A DNA stretch of 64,000 bases from Candidatus Methanimicrococcus labiotermitis (GTDB taxonomy: Archaea; Halobacteriota; Methanosarcinia; Methanosarcinales; Methanosarcinaceae). The stretch spans positions 1 to 64,000 of the forward strand of contig WRCE01000001.1 of NCBI GenBank assembly GCA_009784005.1. Direction: 5' to 3'. This document shows positions 31,035 through 39,614 of this stretch, one piece after another. Made by a program: the position numbers and the translations under genes. Numbering within the stretch: position 1 is the first letter of the stretch; the number at the start of each line of letters is the position of its first letter. The notes under the pieces were generated by a model. The model had not been told where the DNA came from. It did not search any database and saw nothing but the letters and a program-made list of their open reading frames with translations.

Positions 31035-31050
31035 CATTATCTGTCATTTC
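31028..31050 (+). terminator. Stem-loop GAAATGACA-TTATC-TGTCATTTC overlapping the stop codon
   Basis: Perfect 9-bp arms. Confidence 0.5.
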
Positions 31051-31143
31051 TAAAACAATTATTACATTATCGCATCGACAATTTTATCGATAATTGATGA
31101 ATTTTTGGTATTCTTCGAAGATTTGGAAAAAGAAATTCGACGT

Positions 31144-31938
31144 TTATTGTTTCTTTGAATTTTTGACCGCAATCACACCCATGTGATCGGCATGGAACGG
31201 CGCCAAATCCACTGTCCTCAAAACCTTAAACGAAACATCGTCGCTCTTCTCAAGAATCTTAATTTCCTCGCCGAAAATCTTTTTCGGGTTTTTGGCGACA
31301 TCAATGCTTCTGGCTTTTAAAGATAAAATCAAATAGCCGCCGTCTTTTAAGAAGTAAGCCGCGTTCCGGCAGGCGATTTCCGCCTGATTGGCTTGCGCGA
31401 CATCCTGAAAAATCACATCAACGGGCTCGACGATCGGGAAATAAAGTTCCGGCCGGGACGCGTCGGAAAAGATGGGAATGATGTTGCTGCGCTTTTCGGC
31501 AAGCATCACGAGGCTGCGCATCGGCTTTTCTGAGAATTCGACGGCGTAAACGACGCCGTTGCCGCCATCGGCTAAAATGTCAGAGACGTAACTGACCGTT
31601 GTTCCCGACGCGGCGCCTAAATAGAGGACGCGGGAATCGGAGCGAAGGGGAACAGGGAGGCGTTTTTGATACAAAGCGCCGAGTTTGCTTCGTTTCGGGT
31701 CCCATGAGCGGTATTCCGTGCCGTCGTCGGTGATGAGCGTTTTTTCGCCGTAAACGGAAATTCCGGGGGCGGCGTTTTTTGTGTAAATCTGAAACTTGCC
31801 TTTCGCGCGGCCTTCGTAAACGCCGCTTGAATATTGTGTTAAAAGGGAGCCGGTCTTTTCAGTCGCTTCGGTCGCCTTGTTCACTTTGTTCGCTTCGGTC
31901 TCCTTGTTCACTTTGTTCGTTTCGGTCGCTTTGGTCAT
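31144..31938 (-). CDS. flpA: Fibrillarin-like rRNA/tRNA 2'-O-methyltransferase with repeat N-terminus
   Basis: YRSWDPKRSKLGALYQKRL, VLYLGAASGTTVSYVSDI, VYAVEFSEKPMRSLV, DVIFQDVAQANQAEI. Confidence 0.95.
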   Translation of the reverse strand: MTKATETNKVNKETEANKVNKATEATEKTGSLLTQYSSGVYEGRAKGKFQIYTKNAAPGISVYGEKTLITDDGTEYRSWDPKRSKLGALYQKRLPVPLRSDSRVLYLGAASGTTVSYVSDILADGGNGVVYAVEFSEKPMRSLVMLAEKRSNIIPIFSDASRPELYFPIVEPVDVIFQDVAQANQAEIACRNAAYFLKDGGYLILSLKARSIDVAKNPKKIFGEEIKILEKSDDVSFKVLRTVDLAPFHADHMGVIAVKNSKKQ

Positions 31939-33317
31939 TTCGGCCCCTCCGCTTTTTGACAGGAAACGTTTTGTTTGATTTTGACGGCTTTGAGATTGAA
32001 ATCGGATTCGATTTCAGGCTTAAAAACGCCGGAATAGTAATCCGTCCGCGCCGCCAGACTGATTGCGGACGCGAAAGCTCTGGCAATTTTTCCGCGCGCC
32101 TTAAACGGCGCTGTATTCAAGACAGGGTGGCTGAAAATAATACCGTGTTTCGGAGACGGCGCATTGGCGCGCAGGTGTTTGACCATCGCTTTTTCGGCGC
32201 CCATCACCTGAATGCTGCCGGAAGGCATCGCCGCTAAGTTTTTTAAACCGCCGGCCATACTGAGCAGGCGCGCGCCCAAAACGACGCCGGCGACTTGAGA
32301 TAAATTCGGCGCCGTTTCTTTCATTTTGTCAGAAATAAATAACTCAACGGCCGCTTTTCGTTCATAAAGAGATAAAATGTCGCCCGCAAATCCCTGAAGC
32401 ATACGAAGGTCCTCTTCATTGGCAGGCGCGCCCATCAAAGACTGAGATGCCGATTCGGGAATTTCAGAAACGAAGCGGACATAAGCGTCGCCCGGCAAAT
32501 CCAATTCGGGATAATAAACGCTGTACCATTCCGTCAGCCGTTCCGTTAAATGATTGATCGTTTCATTCAAATCGTTGAGCGCTTCCACCGAATGGGTGAC
32601 CTTTTTGTCTTCGGAAAGCGCGGCGGAAAGCTGTTTTCGCGCAGAGCGAATGGCAACGTTACGAAGAAGAGAGAGATATTCGGAATCGGAGTCCGCCAAC
32701 CCCGCATCCGACGCAAGCTTTCTGTAATCCGGTTTTTCAGGTACGGCAGACGGTTTTAAAAAGGAAACCGCTTGAATATTTGGAATATTTGGATTATTTC
32801 GAATACTCTGAATATTTCGAATATTGGCGGACGCTTCGGGGGATAAAGCGGATGAAACGGCAATGAAATCATCCGCCAAAAAGTCAGGGTCTGCCGTGTC
32901 ATGTTTTCTGGGTTTGGCAGAAAAGCCGGACTTGGGTTCATAGTCAACGGTACCGAACCACGCTATAAATTGAATACTTTCAGACGATTTCGAGCCGGAT
33001 GGATTTGAACCGGACGGTTTCGAGCCGGATGGATTTGAACCGGACGGTTTCGGGCCGGACGGTTTCGAGCCGGATGGATTTGAGCCGGACGGTTTCGAAC
33101 CTGACGGTTTCGAGCCGGATGGATTTGAGCCGGACGGTTTTGAGCCGGACGGTTTCGAGCCGGACGGTTTCGAGCCGGACGGTTTCGAGCCGGACGGTTT
33201 CGAGCCGGATGGATTTGAGCCGGACGGTTTCGAGCCGGACGGTTTCGAGCCGGATGGATTTGAGCCGGACGGTTTTGAGCCGGATGGTTTCGAGCCGGAC
33301 GGATTTGAATCAGACAC
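31935..33317 (-). CDS. NOP5/NOP56 C/D box RNP protein with about 19 PSGSK/PSGSN pentapeptide repeats at N-terminus
   Basis: ETINHLTERLTEWYSVYYPELD, NLSQVAGVVLGARLLSMAGGLKNLAAMPSGSIQVMGAEKAMVKHLRANAPSPKHGIIFSHP. Confidence 0.93.
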   Translation of the reverse strand: MSDSNPSGSKPSGSKPSGSNPSGSKPSGSKPSGSNPSGSKPSGSKPSGSKPSGSKPSGSKPSGSNPSGSKPSGSKPSGSNPSGSKPSGPKPSGSNPSGSKPSGSNPSGSKSSESIQFIAWFGTVDYEPKSGFSAKPRKHDTADPDFLADDFIAVSSALSPEASANIRNIQSIRNNPNIPNIQAVSFLKPSAVPEKPDYRKLASDAGLADSDSEYLSLLRNVAIRSARKQLSAALSEDKKVTHSVEALNDLNETINHLTERLTEWYSVYYPELDLPGDAYVRFVSEIPESASQSLMGAPANEEDLRMLQGFAGDILSLYERKAAVELFISDKMKETAPNLSQVAGVVLGARLLSMAGGLKNLAAMPSGSIQVMGAEKAMVKHLRANAPSPKHGIIFSHPVLNTAPFKARGKIARAFASAISLAARTDYYSGVFKPEIESDFNLKAVKIKQNVSCQKAEGPK

Positions 33318-34305
33318 TGTATTCCGCCCCTGTGTTATTGGCTTTCGTGATCAATACTTCGCTGCCGGCGGGCATTTTCTCTAAAAGGGTTTCACGAATT
33401 TCTTCGGATTGTTTTCTGCTTTCTGAGAAACCGTAAATCGCGGGGCCGAACGAGCTGACGCCCGCGCCGTAAAGACCGCTCTTTAACATCAGAGCAGCCG
33501 TTTCTTTGACAACGGGGGGCTGAATTTCAACTTCATATTTTTTAAAGCCGAGTTCTTGGATACGGTTGACGGCATTTCCGAGGTCTTCAATATTTTGTTC
33601 CACAATCGCCGGGAACATCTGCATTAAAACGATGTGAGAAATCTCGCGGACATCTTCAATCGGAACCGGACAAACGCTTTGGAAGAACGCTTTTTCTGCG
33701 TCCCCGCTGATACCGCGAGCGGGCGGAACAGCAACCACGACGTCCCAGTTCGGGAAATCCAAACGAAACATCATATCCGCCGGCGGCGCCGTACTTCGTG
33801 ACGAAGGTAAAAACCCGTCCTTGTCCGCTGTCTTGTGACCGCAGTCAACAATGAATCCGCCGCTTTCAAAAGCTAAAACGCCGATGCCCGACGTGCCGCC
33901 GCGGCGCACGATTTTAGCCAAATCGCGAACACCTTTGCCCAGAGAATATAAATCATTAACGGCTGCCGCAGCCGAAAGAGCGATTTGGGTGCCCGACCCG
34001 AGACCGATATGTTGGCGAACGGGAGAGAGAAACTCGAATTCGGCGCCTTCATTTTCAGGCAGCAGCGGCGCTACAATGTCTTGAATGTGTTTGGAAAAAA
34101 CAGGGTCGCATAATTTTGTATCCGCGCGGCCGCTGCCGAACCGTTCGGTCACGGTCACGGTATCCGATCTTTTGGCGCGGAGATGAATGCCGCCGTCTTC
34201 AAGGGATAAACCGACACTGCCGTCGATTCTTCCAAAGCGCCCGTTCATGTCAATTAACGTGACGTGAACGCGGGAAGGCGTTTTAATTTCAAACATGGAA
34301 TTCAC
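33310..34305 (-). CDS. Beta-ribofuranosylaminobenzene 5'-phosphate synthase (RFAP synthase)
   Basis: PSRVHVTLIDMNGRFGRIDGSVGLSLEDG, QHIGLGSGTQIALSAAAAVN, RRGGTSGIGVLAFESGGFIVDCGHK. Confidence 0.93.
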   Translation of the reverse strand: MNSMFEIKTPSRVHVTLIDMNGRFGRIDGSVGLSLEDGGIHLRAKRSDTVTVTERFGSGRADTKLCDPVFSKHIQDIVAPLLPENEGAEFEFLSPVRQHIGLGSGTQIALSAAAAVNDLYSLGKGVRDLAKIVRRGGTSGIGVLAFESGGFIVDCGHKTADKDGFLPSSRSTAPPADMMFRLDFPNWDVVVAVPPARGISGDAEKAFFQSVCPVPIEDVREISHIVLMQMFPAIVEQNIEDLGNAVNRIQELGFKKYEVEIQPPVVKETAALMLKSGLYGAGVSSFGPAIYGFSESRKQSEEIRETLLEKMPAGSEVLITKANNTGAEYSV

Positions 34306-34794
34306 AGTGAATAATGAATAATAAAATTTATAAAACTAATAAAATTTCGGCAAAACCGGAACAATCGCAACGAGGAAACGGCCAAACGCAGGAATTGTTC
34401 AGAAATGCGCGCTTAAATATAACCAAAAAACATAGCTCAAATAGTTAAATCTATTGTTTGCAAACTCAGAAATTACAGACATTTACAAAATAACAAAGAA
34501 TTGTGCCGACAATAAAAAATTCCTACCATAAGACTTTCAGTTTTATGAGATGAAAAACTCTATTCTGTTGCCTGTTGGAAATAAAAAAAAAGAAAAAAAG
34601 GAAAAAAAGAAAAAAAAGAAAAAATAAAAAACGCTTTGTTTGAAAGCGTCGGAGGGTGGCTGTGTCAATAGGAATGACAGAGATATCTTAACTTAACAAA
34701 AGAGGTCTGAAACTTTTTTGTTGTTACGATACGATGTAAAAGTAATACATAGTATAATAAGTTTGTTCTTGGTTAAGACTGCAACTCAGGCGAA

Positions 34795-34900
34795 ATCTTC
34801 CATTTCAGGATTGATTCAATCAGGATTAGATTCAATCGGGATTATAATTCAATCAGGATTAGATTCAATCAGGATTAGATTCAATCAGGATTGATTCAAT
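34795..34900. repeat. Intergenic tandem repeat (ATTCAATCAGGATTAG, about 16-19 bp units)
   Basis: Read directly. Confidence 0.85.
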
Positions 34901-35009
34901 CGGCATTATGCCGATTCTCCATGCCGCGAATGCTTTGCCGGCACACGCGTGACGTAAAAGTAAAATGGGTATCATGACCCGGATTTCGGGTCTTTTTGTT
35001 TACCGCATT

Positions 35010-35888
35010 TTACTTTTCCTTTTTCAGAAACTTCTTTTTCGGCGCTTTCTTTTCAGCGGTCTCGTTTTTGGAGCCATCCTTCTTGGATGTATCCGCTTTT
35101 TCGGTTGCCGCCTCGGGCGCGTTTTCATCATGGTCGCCGTAAAACTCGCCGGCGAGCTTGTCATAAAGTTCGTCGTCGGAGTTGTCATTAAACTTGCTGA
35201 TAAGCTTGTCATAAAGCTCGTCATCGAATTTGCCGTCAAGCGTGTCATAGAGTTCGTCATCGAACTTGTCAAAGACGCACGCCGCTTTGTCCGGCGATTC
35301 GGAACCGGTGATCAATTCTTCTTCGTCTATGATATCGTCTTCGGGATGAACGGTGTCGGGGGTGGATGTATCGATGTCTTGGACCAAACCCGTTAATTCT
35401 TCAGAGAATTGTTCAACCAAATGCTCCTCGAAGTGGCCGGCGGAGCTTTGTTCATGGTCGCGGTCCAAATCCACGTAAACATAAGAACCTTCGTGGAAGT
35501 CATAGTCGTCGCAATAATCGCCTTGGCGCTTGCCGCAGTAAGCGTCATGAAGCGTCTGGTCGCACGGCGGAATATTGATGTTATAAGCCGCTCTCGCAAT
35601 CACGTGGCCGGCAACGGGCGCCGTCATGATGAGGAAAATGCCGATTGCGATTGCTTTGAATCCAAAAGGCGTAAAACCTTCCTGAATCAAAATGCCGAGA
35701 AGGACGAAAAAAGCGCCGGTTGTCGCGATTTTCGTTGTGGCGTGAAGCCTGTTGTAAACATCGGGTAGGCGGATTAAGCCAATCATTCCAATCAAAAGGT
35801 CAACGGCGCCGAAGAGAATGAAGAAGTAACTGACGTAAAGGCGAATGGTTGCGAAATCCAGCCAAGCGAGCAAAGATTCCGACATCAA
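35010..35888 (-). CDS. mrpG: Mrp Na+/H+ antiporter subunit G with long acidic C-terminal extension
   Basis: MnhG core GAVDLLIGMIGLIRLPDVYNRLHATTKIATTGAFFVLLG; overlaps mrpF by ATGA. Confidence 0.9.
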   Translation of the reverse strand: MMSESLLAWLDFATIRLYVSYFFILFGAVDLLIGMIGLIRLPDVYNRLHATTKIATTGAFFVLLGILIQEGFTPFGFKAIAIGIFLIMTAPVAGHVIARAAYNINIPPCDQTLHDAYCGKRQGDYCDDYDFHEGSYVYVDLDRDHEQSSAGHFEEHLVEQFSEELTGLVQDIDTSTPDTVHPEDDIIDEEELITGSESPDKAACVFDKFDDELYDTLDGKFDDELYDKLISKFNDNSDDELYDKLAGEFYGDHDENAPEAATEKADTSKKDGSKNETAEKKAPKKKFLKKEK

Positions 35889-36157
35889 ATCACTTCTCCT
35901 TTGTCAATGTATTTCGCCATTGCCAAAGTACCGATGAAAGAAATCAAAGCGAGCAAAAGAGCAATATTGATCAGGAACTCCGACTGCTGTGAAAAAGCGT
36001 AAATCGCGAAAATCACGACCAACGTATTGCCGATGGCGTCTGACGCCGCGACGCGGTCCATAACCGTCGGGCCGACGAAAACCCTGTAAACCGCCAAGAA
36101 CAAAGCAATGGTTGAGATTGTCAAAGCAATATTTGTCACCGTCACGAGCCCGATCAT
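35885..36157 (-). CDS. mrpF: Mrp Na+/H+ antiporter subunit F
   Basis: VYRVFVGPTVMDRVAASDAIGNTLVVIFAIYA; gene order. Confidence 0.93.
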   Translation of the reverse strand: MIGLVTVTNIALTISTIALFLAVYRVFVGPTVMDRVAASDAIGNTLVVIFAIYAFSQQSEFLINIALLLALISFIGTLAMAKYIDKGEVI

Positions 36158-36666
36158 TCAAACGCCTCCAAAACAGGCTGTTCTATGTCATCGCGAATGA
36201 TGTCACGAACGGCTTTCGGGCTTTCGATGTAAATCGAATGGACGTAATAAATCCCCGGGCCTTTTAATGTCGGATTTTTGACGTGAACGTCCACAATCAA
36301 AGTTCCGGGCGTCAGAGAAATGGTGTTGGCCAAAAGCGTCGTTGAAATGCTTCGAGACGTCGTAAACGGATAAGCGATAATGCCCGGGCGGATGTCCAGC
36401 TTGGGCTGAAGGATTTTATAAGCCATATAGAAGTTGGCCTTCACAATTTCGCGAATTAAAACATAGAGATAAAAAATCTTTTTCGGGATTTTACGAATGA
36501 TATCCCGCGTCGTATCCGTGAAAGTGAACATGTCCTTAAACGGATACAAAATCATATACGAAAGGAACACACCGAGCAAGAAATTGCCGATGGAAAAGCC
36601 GCCGCTGATCAAGAGCCAAATGAAGCCCATCAGCACGTAAATTGCATATTTCATTGGTCGAATCAT
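36154..36666 (-). CDS. mrpE: Mrp Na+/H+ antiporter subunit E
   Basis: LANTISLTPGTLIVDV and gene order. Confidence 0.93.
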   Translation of the reverse strand: MIRPMKYAIYVLMGFIWLLISGGFSIGNFLLGVFLSYMILYPFKDMFTFTDTTRDIIRKIPKKIFYLYVLIREIVKANFYMAYKILQPKLDIRPGIIAYPFTTSRSISTTLLANTISLTPGTLIVDVHVKNPTLKGPGIYYVHSIYIESPKAVRDIIRDDIEQPVLEAFE

Positions 36667-38504
36667 CTGGGTGCCCTCTCAAGAACGGTTGTGATATATT
36701 CGGTCGGATCAAGGATCTGCGTCGCGATAATATTGGAAATTTCGTAAAGCGGTTCGGGGTAAATGCCCAAAAGAATTACAGTCCCGCACAAAGCAAGAAT
36801 CGGAAGCACGATTTCAAGAGAAAGGCCGTGCTTTTTCTTTGCCCCGTGCGCCCCTGCATGCGCGTGTGCCCCTGCTTGCGCGTGCGCCTCTGTCTGTGCG
36901 TGTGCCCCTGCTTGCGCGTGCGCCTCTGTCTGTGCATGTGCCCCTGCTTGCGCGTGCGCCTCTGTCTCTGCGTGTGCCCCCGCCCCTGCTTGTGCGTGTG
37001 CCTCCGCCCCTGCTCCATGCGCCTCTGTTCCATGCGCCTCTGCTCCATGCGCCTCTGCTCCATGCGCCTCTGTCAACGCGTGTGCCTCCGCCAACGCGTG
37101 TGCTGCTGCCGCGGCTGCTGCCCTTTCAGCGTCTCTGAGATGGCCTTTGTTTTCACCCCAAAAGACCGCAATCCATGTTCTGAACATGTAAAAGACGGTG
37201 ACGACAGCCATCACGACCGCGATCAGGAGCGGCAAAAAGAAACCATCGCTGACGGCTGCTTGGAACAAAGCGAATTTGGAAATGAAACCGCCCGTCGGCG
37301 GGAAACCGGCAACGGACATCGTGCCGACCAAAAATACCGCGGATAAGAGCGGCAGGACCGTTATCAAGCCCCCCATCTTTCGAAGGTCGCGCGTATGCGT
37401 TTCATGAATAATGCCGCCGGCGACCAGGAAAAGCATTGATTTGGCAATGGCGTGGTTCACCAAATACATAATCGCCGCCGTGATCGCGCCGATTGTTCCA
37501 AAGGATAATCCAAGCAAAACATAGCCGATCTGAGACACACTGGAATACGCTAAAACGCGCTTCAGGTCCGCTTGTCCCATGGCGGATATCGCCCCGACCG
37601 CGATTGTCAGGAGGGCGAAGAACATGAGAATCGGGAGGAAAAAGGTTTTCGCCGGCGCCAAAACCAAGAACAAAACGCGAAGCATGCAATACGCGCCGAC
37701 CTTAATCATAATACCGCTCAGCATGGCTGAAATAGGCGTCGGCGCTGTCGGGTGAACATCGGGCAGCCAGAAGTGAAGCGGAACAAGCGCCGCTTTGTTG
37801 CCGAAAACAACAATAAAGAGAAGCGCTGCGCCGTAAACAACCCACGGAACGGTTCCGGCGTCGTCCAAAACACGAATCTTTGCCGCTATGTCGGCCATGT
37901 TCAGTGAGCCGATCGTCGCGTAAATCGTCGCGATGGCCGCCAGCATCAAAAAGGAGCCGAGCATGCCGAGGAGCATGTATTTGTAAGTCGCCTCCAGCTT
38001 ATGCGAAGTGTCCGTGACGTTTAATGATTCGTTTGCCATAATCAAGCCGGCTGATGCCAAAAACATGATTTCAAAGAAAACGAACAAATTGAACAAATCG
38101 CCCGTGACGAAAATACCGAAAATGCCGCCCAGCATCATGAAATAAAGCGGATAATAGCTGTTGCTGAGGGACTTCTTTTCAATGTAATCGAAAGAGTAAA
38201 TCATGACCCAAAGAGAAATGAACGCGGTCAATAAAACAAGCAGCGCTGACAGCATGTCGGCGGCCAGAACGATGCCGTATTTGCCGAATTCCCCGATATC
38301 GTAAACCTGAATGCCTTGTGTGTAAACGGTCCAAAACAGCAAAGCTGAAAGTCCCAAAAGGGCAAGAGAGGCAAGAACGGCCAAAACTTTTTGAAAGGTC
38401 GGGCTGCTTTTTATGAAAAGCATAATCGGCGCCATCAAAAGACAGACGGCGACCGGCAAAACAACGGCGTTGCTTTGAAAAAATTCTAATAACCAGTCGG
38501 TCAT
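36663..38504 (-). CDS. mrpD: Mrp Na+/H+ antiporter subunit D with Ala/His-rich repeat insert
   Basis: NuoM/MrpD-type protein (LKRVLAYSSVSQIGYVLLGL, KAALVPLHFWLPDVHPTAPTPISAMLSG). Confidence 0.93.
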   Translation of the reverse strand: MTDWLLEFFQSNAVVLPVAVCLLMAPIMLFIKSSPTFQKVLAVLASLALLGLSALLFWTVYTQGIQVYDIGEFGKYGIVLAADMLSALLVLLTAFISLWVMIYSFDYIEKKSLSNSYYPLYFMMLGGIFGIFVTGDLFNLFVFFEIMFLASAGLIMANESLNVTDTSHKLEATYKYMLLGMLGSFLMLAAIATIYATIGSLNMADIAAKIRVLDDAGTVPWVVYGAALLFIVVFGNKAALVPLHFWLPDVHPTAPTPISAMLSGIMIKVGAYCMLRVLFLVLAPAKTFFLPILMFFALLTIAVGAISAMGQADLKRVLAYSSVSQIGYVLLGLSFGTIGAITAAIMYLVNHAIAKSMLFLVAGGIIHETHTRDLRKMGGLITVLPLLSAVFLVGTMSVAGFPPTGGFISKFALFQAAVSDGFFLPLLIAVVMAVVTVFYMFRTWIAVFWGENKGHLRDAERAAAAAAAHALAEAHALTEAHGAEAHGAEAHGTEAHGAGAEAHAQAGAGAHAETEAHAQAGAHAQTEAHAQAGAHAQTEAHAQAGAHAHAGAHGAKKKHGLSLEIVLPILALCGTVILLGIYPEPLYEISNIIATQILDPTEYITTVLERAPR

Positions 38505-38920
38505 CCGTGGAGCCTCCTGAGTTCATCGACGTCGGTTGTCCCGTACTCTTCACTGATACGGTAAGCCAACGTCAGTAATATGGCTGTGGTCGCGAAGCTG
38601 ATAACGATGGCTGTCAACACAAGCGCCTGCGTCAGCGGGTCGGAATAATTGACGCTGTCCGCGGCTCCCGTTATGACCGGCGACAAAACGCCGCCTGCAA
38701 AATCATCAGCGAAAATGAAACCGGCGTGCTCATTAACGGAGTCCGTCAAAATGGCGACAAGGGGCCCCGTGAAAATGCCGGACGTCACAATCGTTAAGTT
38801 AACGGAGTGGCTGATTAAGCAGAATCCGACCACGATTTTCATAATGTCGCGGCGAAGGATCATGTAGACGCCGATTCCGAAAAGGAGAGAAATGGTCAAA
38901 GCTGTCAATACTTCAGTCAT
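38501..38920 (-). CDS. mrpC: Mrp Na+/H+ antiporter subunit C
   Basis: NuoK-like: GIGVYMILRRDIMKIVVGFCLISHSVNLTIV; DPLTQALVLTAIVISFATTA. Confidence 0.93.
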   Translation of the reverse strand: MTEVLTALTISLLFGIGVYMILRRDIMKIVVGFCLISHSVNLTIVTSGIFTGPLVAILTDSVNEHAGFIFADDFAGGVLSPVITGAADSVNYSDPLTQALVLTAIVISFATTAILLTLAYRISEEYGTTDVDELRRLHG

Positions 38921-39048
38921 TGCGCTTCCTCCGTCATTGCGATTCCGCCGCTTTTGCGGTTTACCGTCATTGCGATTCCGCCGCTTTTGCGGTTTACCGT
39001 CATTGCAATTCCGCCGCTTTTGCGGTTTTCGCTGCGGTTTTCAGTCAT
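38917..39048 (-). CDS. 43-aa repeat ORF between mrpB and mrpC (MTENRSENRKSGGIAMTVNRKSGGIAMTVNRKSGGIAMTEEAQ)
   Basis: ATG overlaps mrpB TGA (39045-39048) and its TGA overlaps mrpC ATG (38917-38920); codon-by-codon reading; 33-bp repeats. Confidence 0.5.
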   Translation of the reverse strand: MTENRSENRKSGGIAMTVNRKSGGIAMTVNRKSGGIAMTEEAQ

Positions 39049-39614
39049 TGCGCTTCCTCCGCTTTTGCGGCTTCCGCTGCTTGTAAAAGCCGCGCCGGCG
39101 TTTTCGGTCTTAAATCCACGTCTTCCGTTTCATCGCGGCTGTCGACGTTTTCAGACATCTTGATGATGACGGATTTCGGCTCTTTGACTTTGTCGGAAGC
39201 GATGCTTGTAATGATAAACAGCAAGGCGCCGATTACGGTGAAATAAACGCCGATGTCAAACATCATCGCCGATGCCAATTCGAAATGGCCGATGTGTATG
39301 CCAAAGACATCAATGTAGAAGAACTGAAATGCGCTTCTGAAATAATTGTAATTGACAAGCATCGGCGCAATGGCTGTCAGAGACGCGAACAGCAGTCCGT
39401 AACTTGCCCAAGTCAGCCAATTCGGCCGCAGCCTTGTATTTATGTATTTCATGCCGTAAATGACATACACCAGCGCAATGCCGCAAACGAATAAAACGCC
39501 GCCGACGAAACCGCCGCCGGGATAGTTCGCGCCGTTGAGCATCAAGTAAATGGAGAACAGTATGCTGATTAAGAGGACGCCTCTTGAGATTGTTTTCGTT
39601 ATAATCGAGGTCAT
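39045..39614 (-). CDS. mrpB: Mrp Na+/H+ antiporter subunit B
   Basis: MnhB-like: LMLNGANYPGGGFVGGVLFVCGIALVYVIYG. Confidence 0.93.
   Translation of the reverse strand: MTSIITKTISRGVLLISILFSIYLMLNGANYPGGGFVGGVLFVCGIALVYVIYGMKYINTRLRPNWLTWASYGLLFASLTAIAPMLVNYNYFRSAFQFFYIDVFGIHIGHFELASAMMFDIGVYFTVIGALLFIITSIASDKVKEPKSVIIKMSENVDSRDETEDVDLRPKTPARLLQAAEAAKAEEAQ

Noticed and set aside
33000-33436. 145-aa plus-strand ORF (MDLNRTVSSR repeats)
   Set aside because: Antisense of the NOP5 PSGSK repeat.
36642-37346. 234-aa Cys/Leu/Arg-rich plus-strand ORF
   Set aside because: Antisense reading of the mrpD Ala/His repeat.
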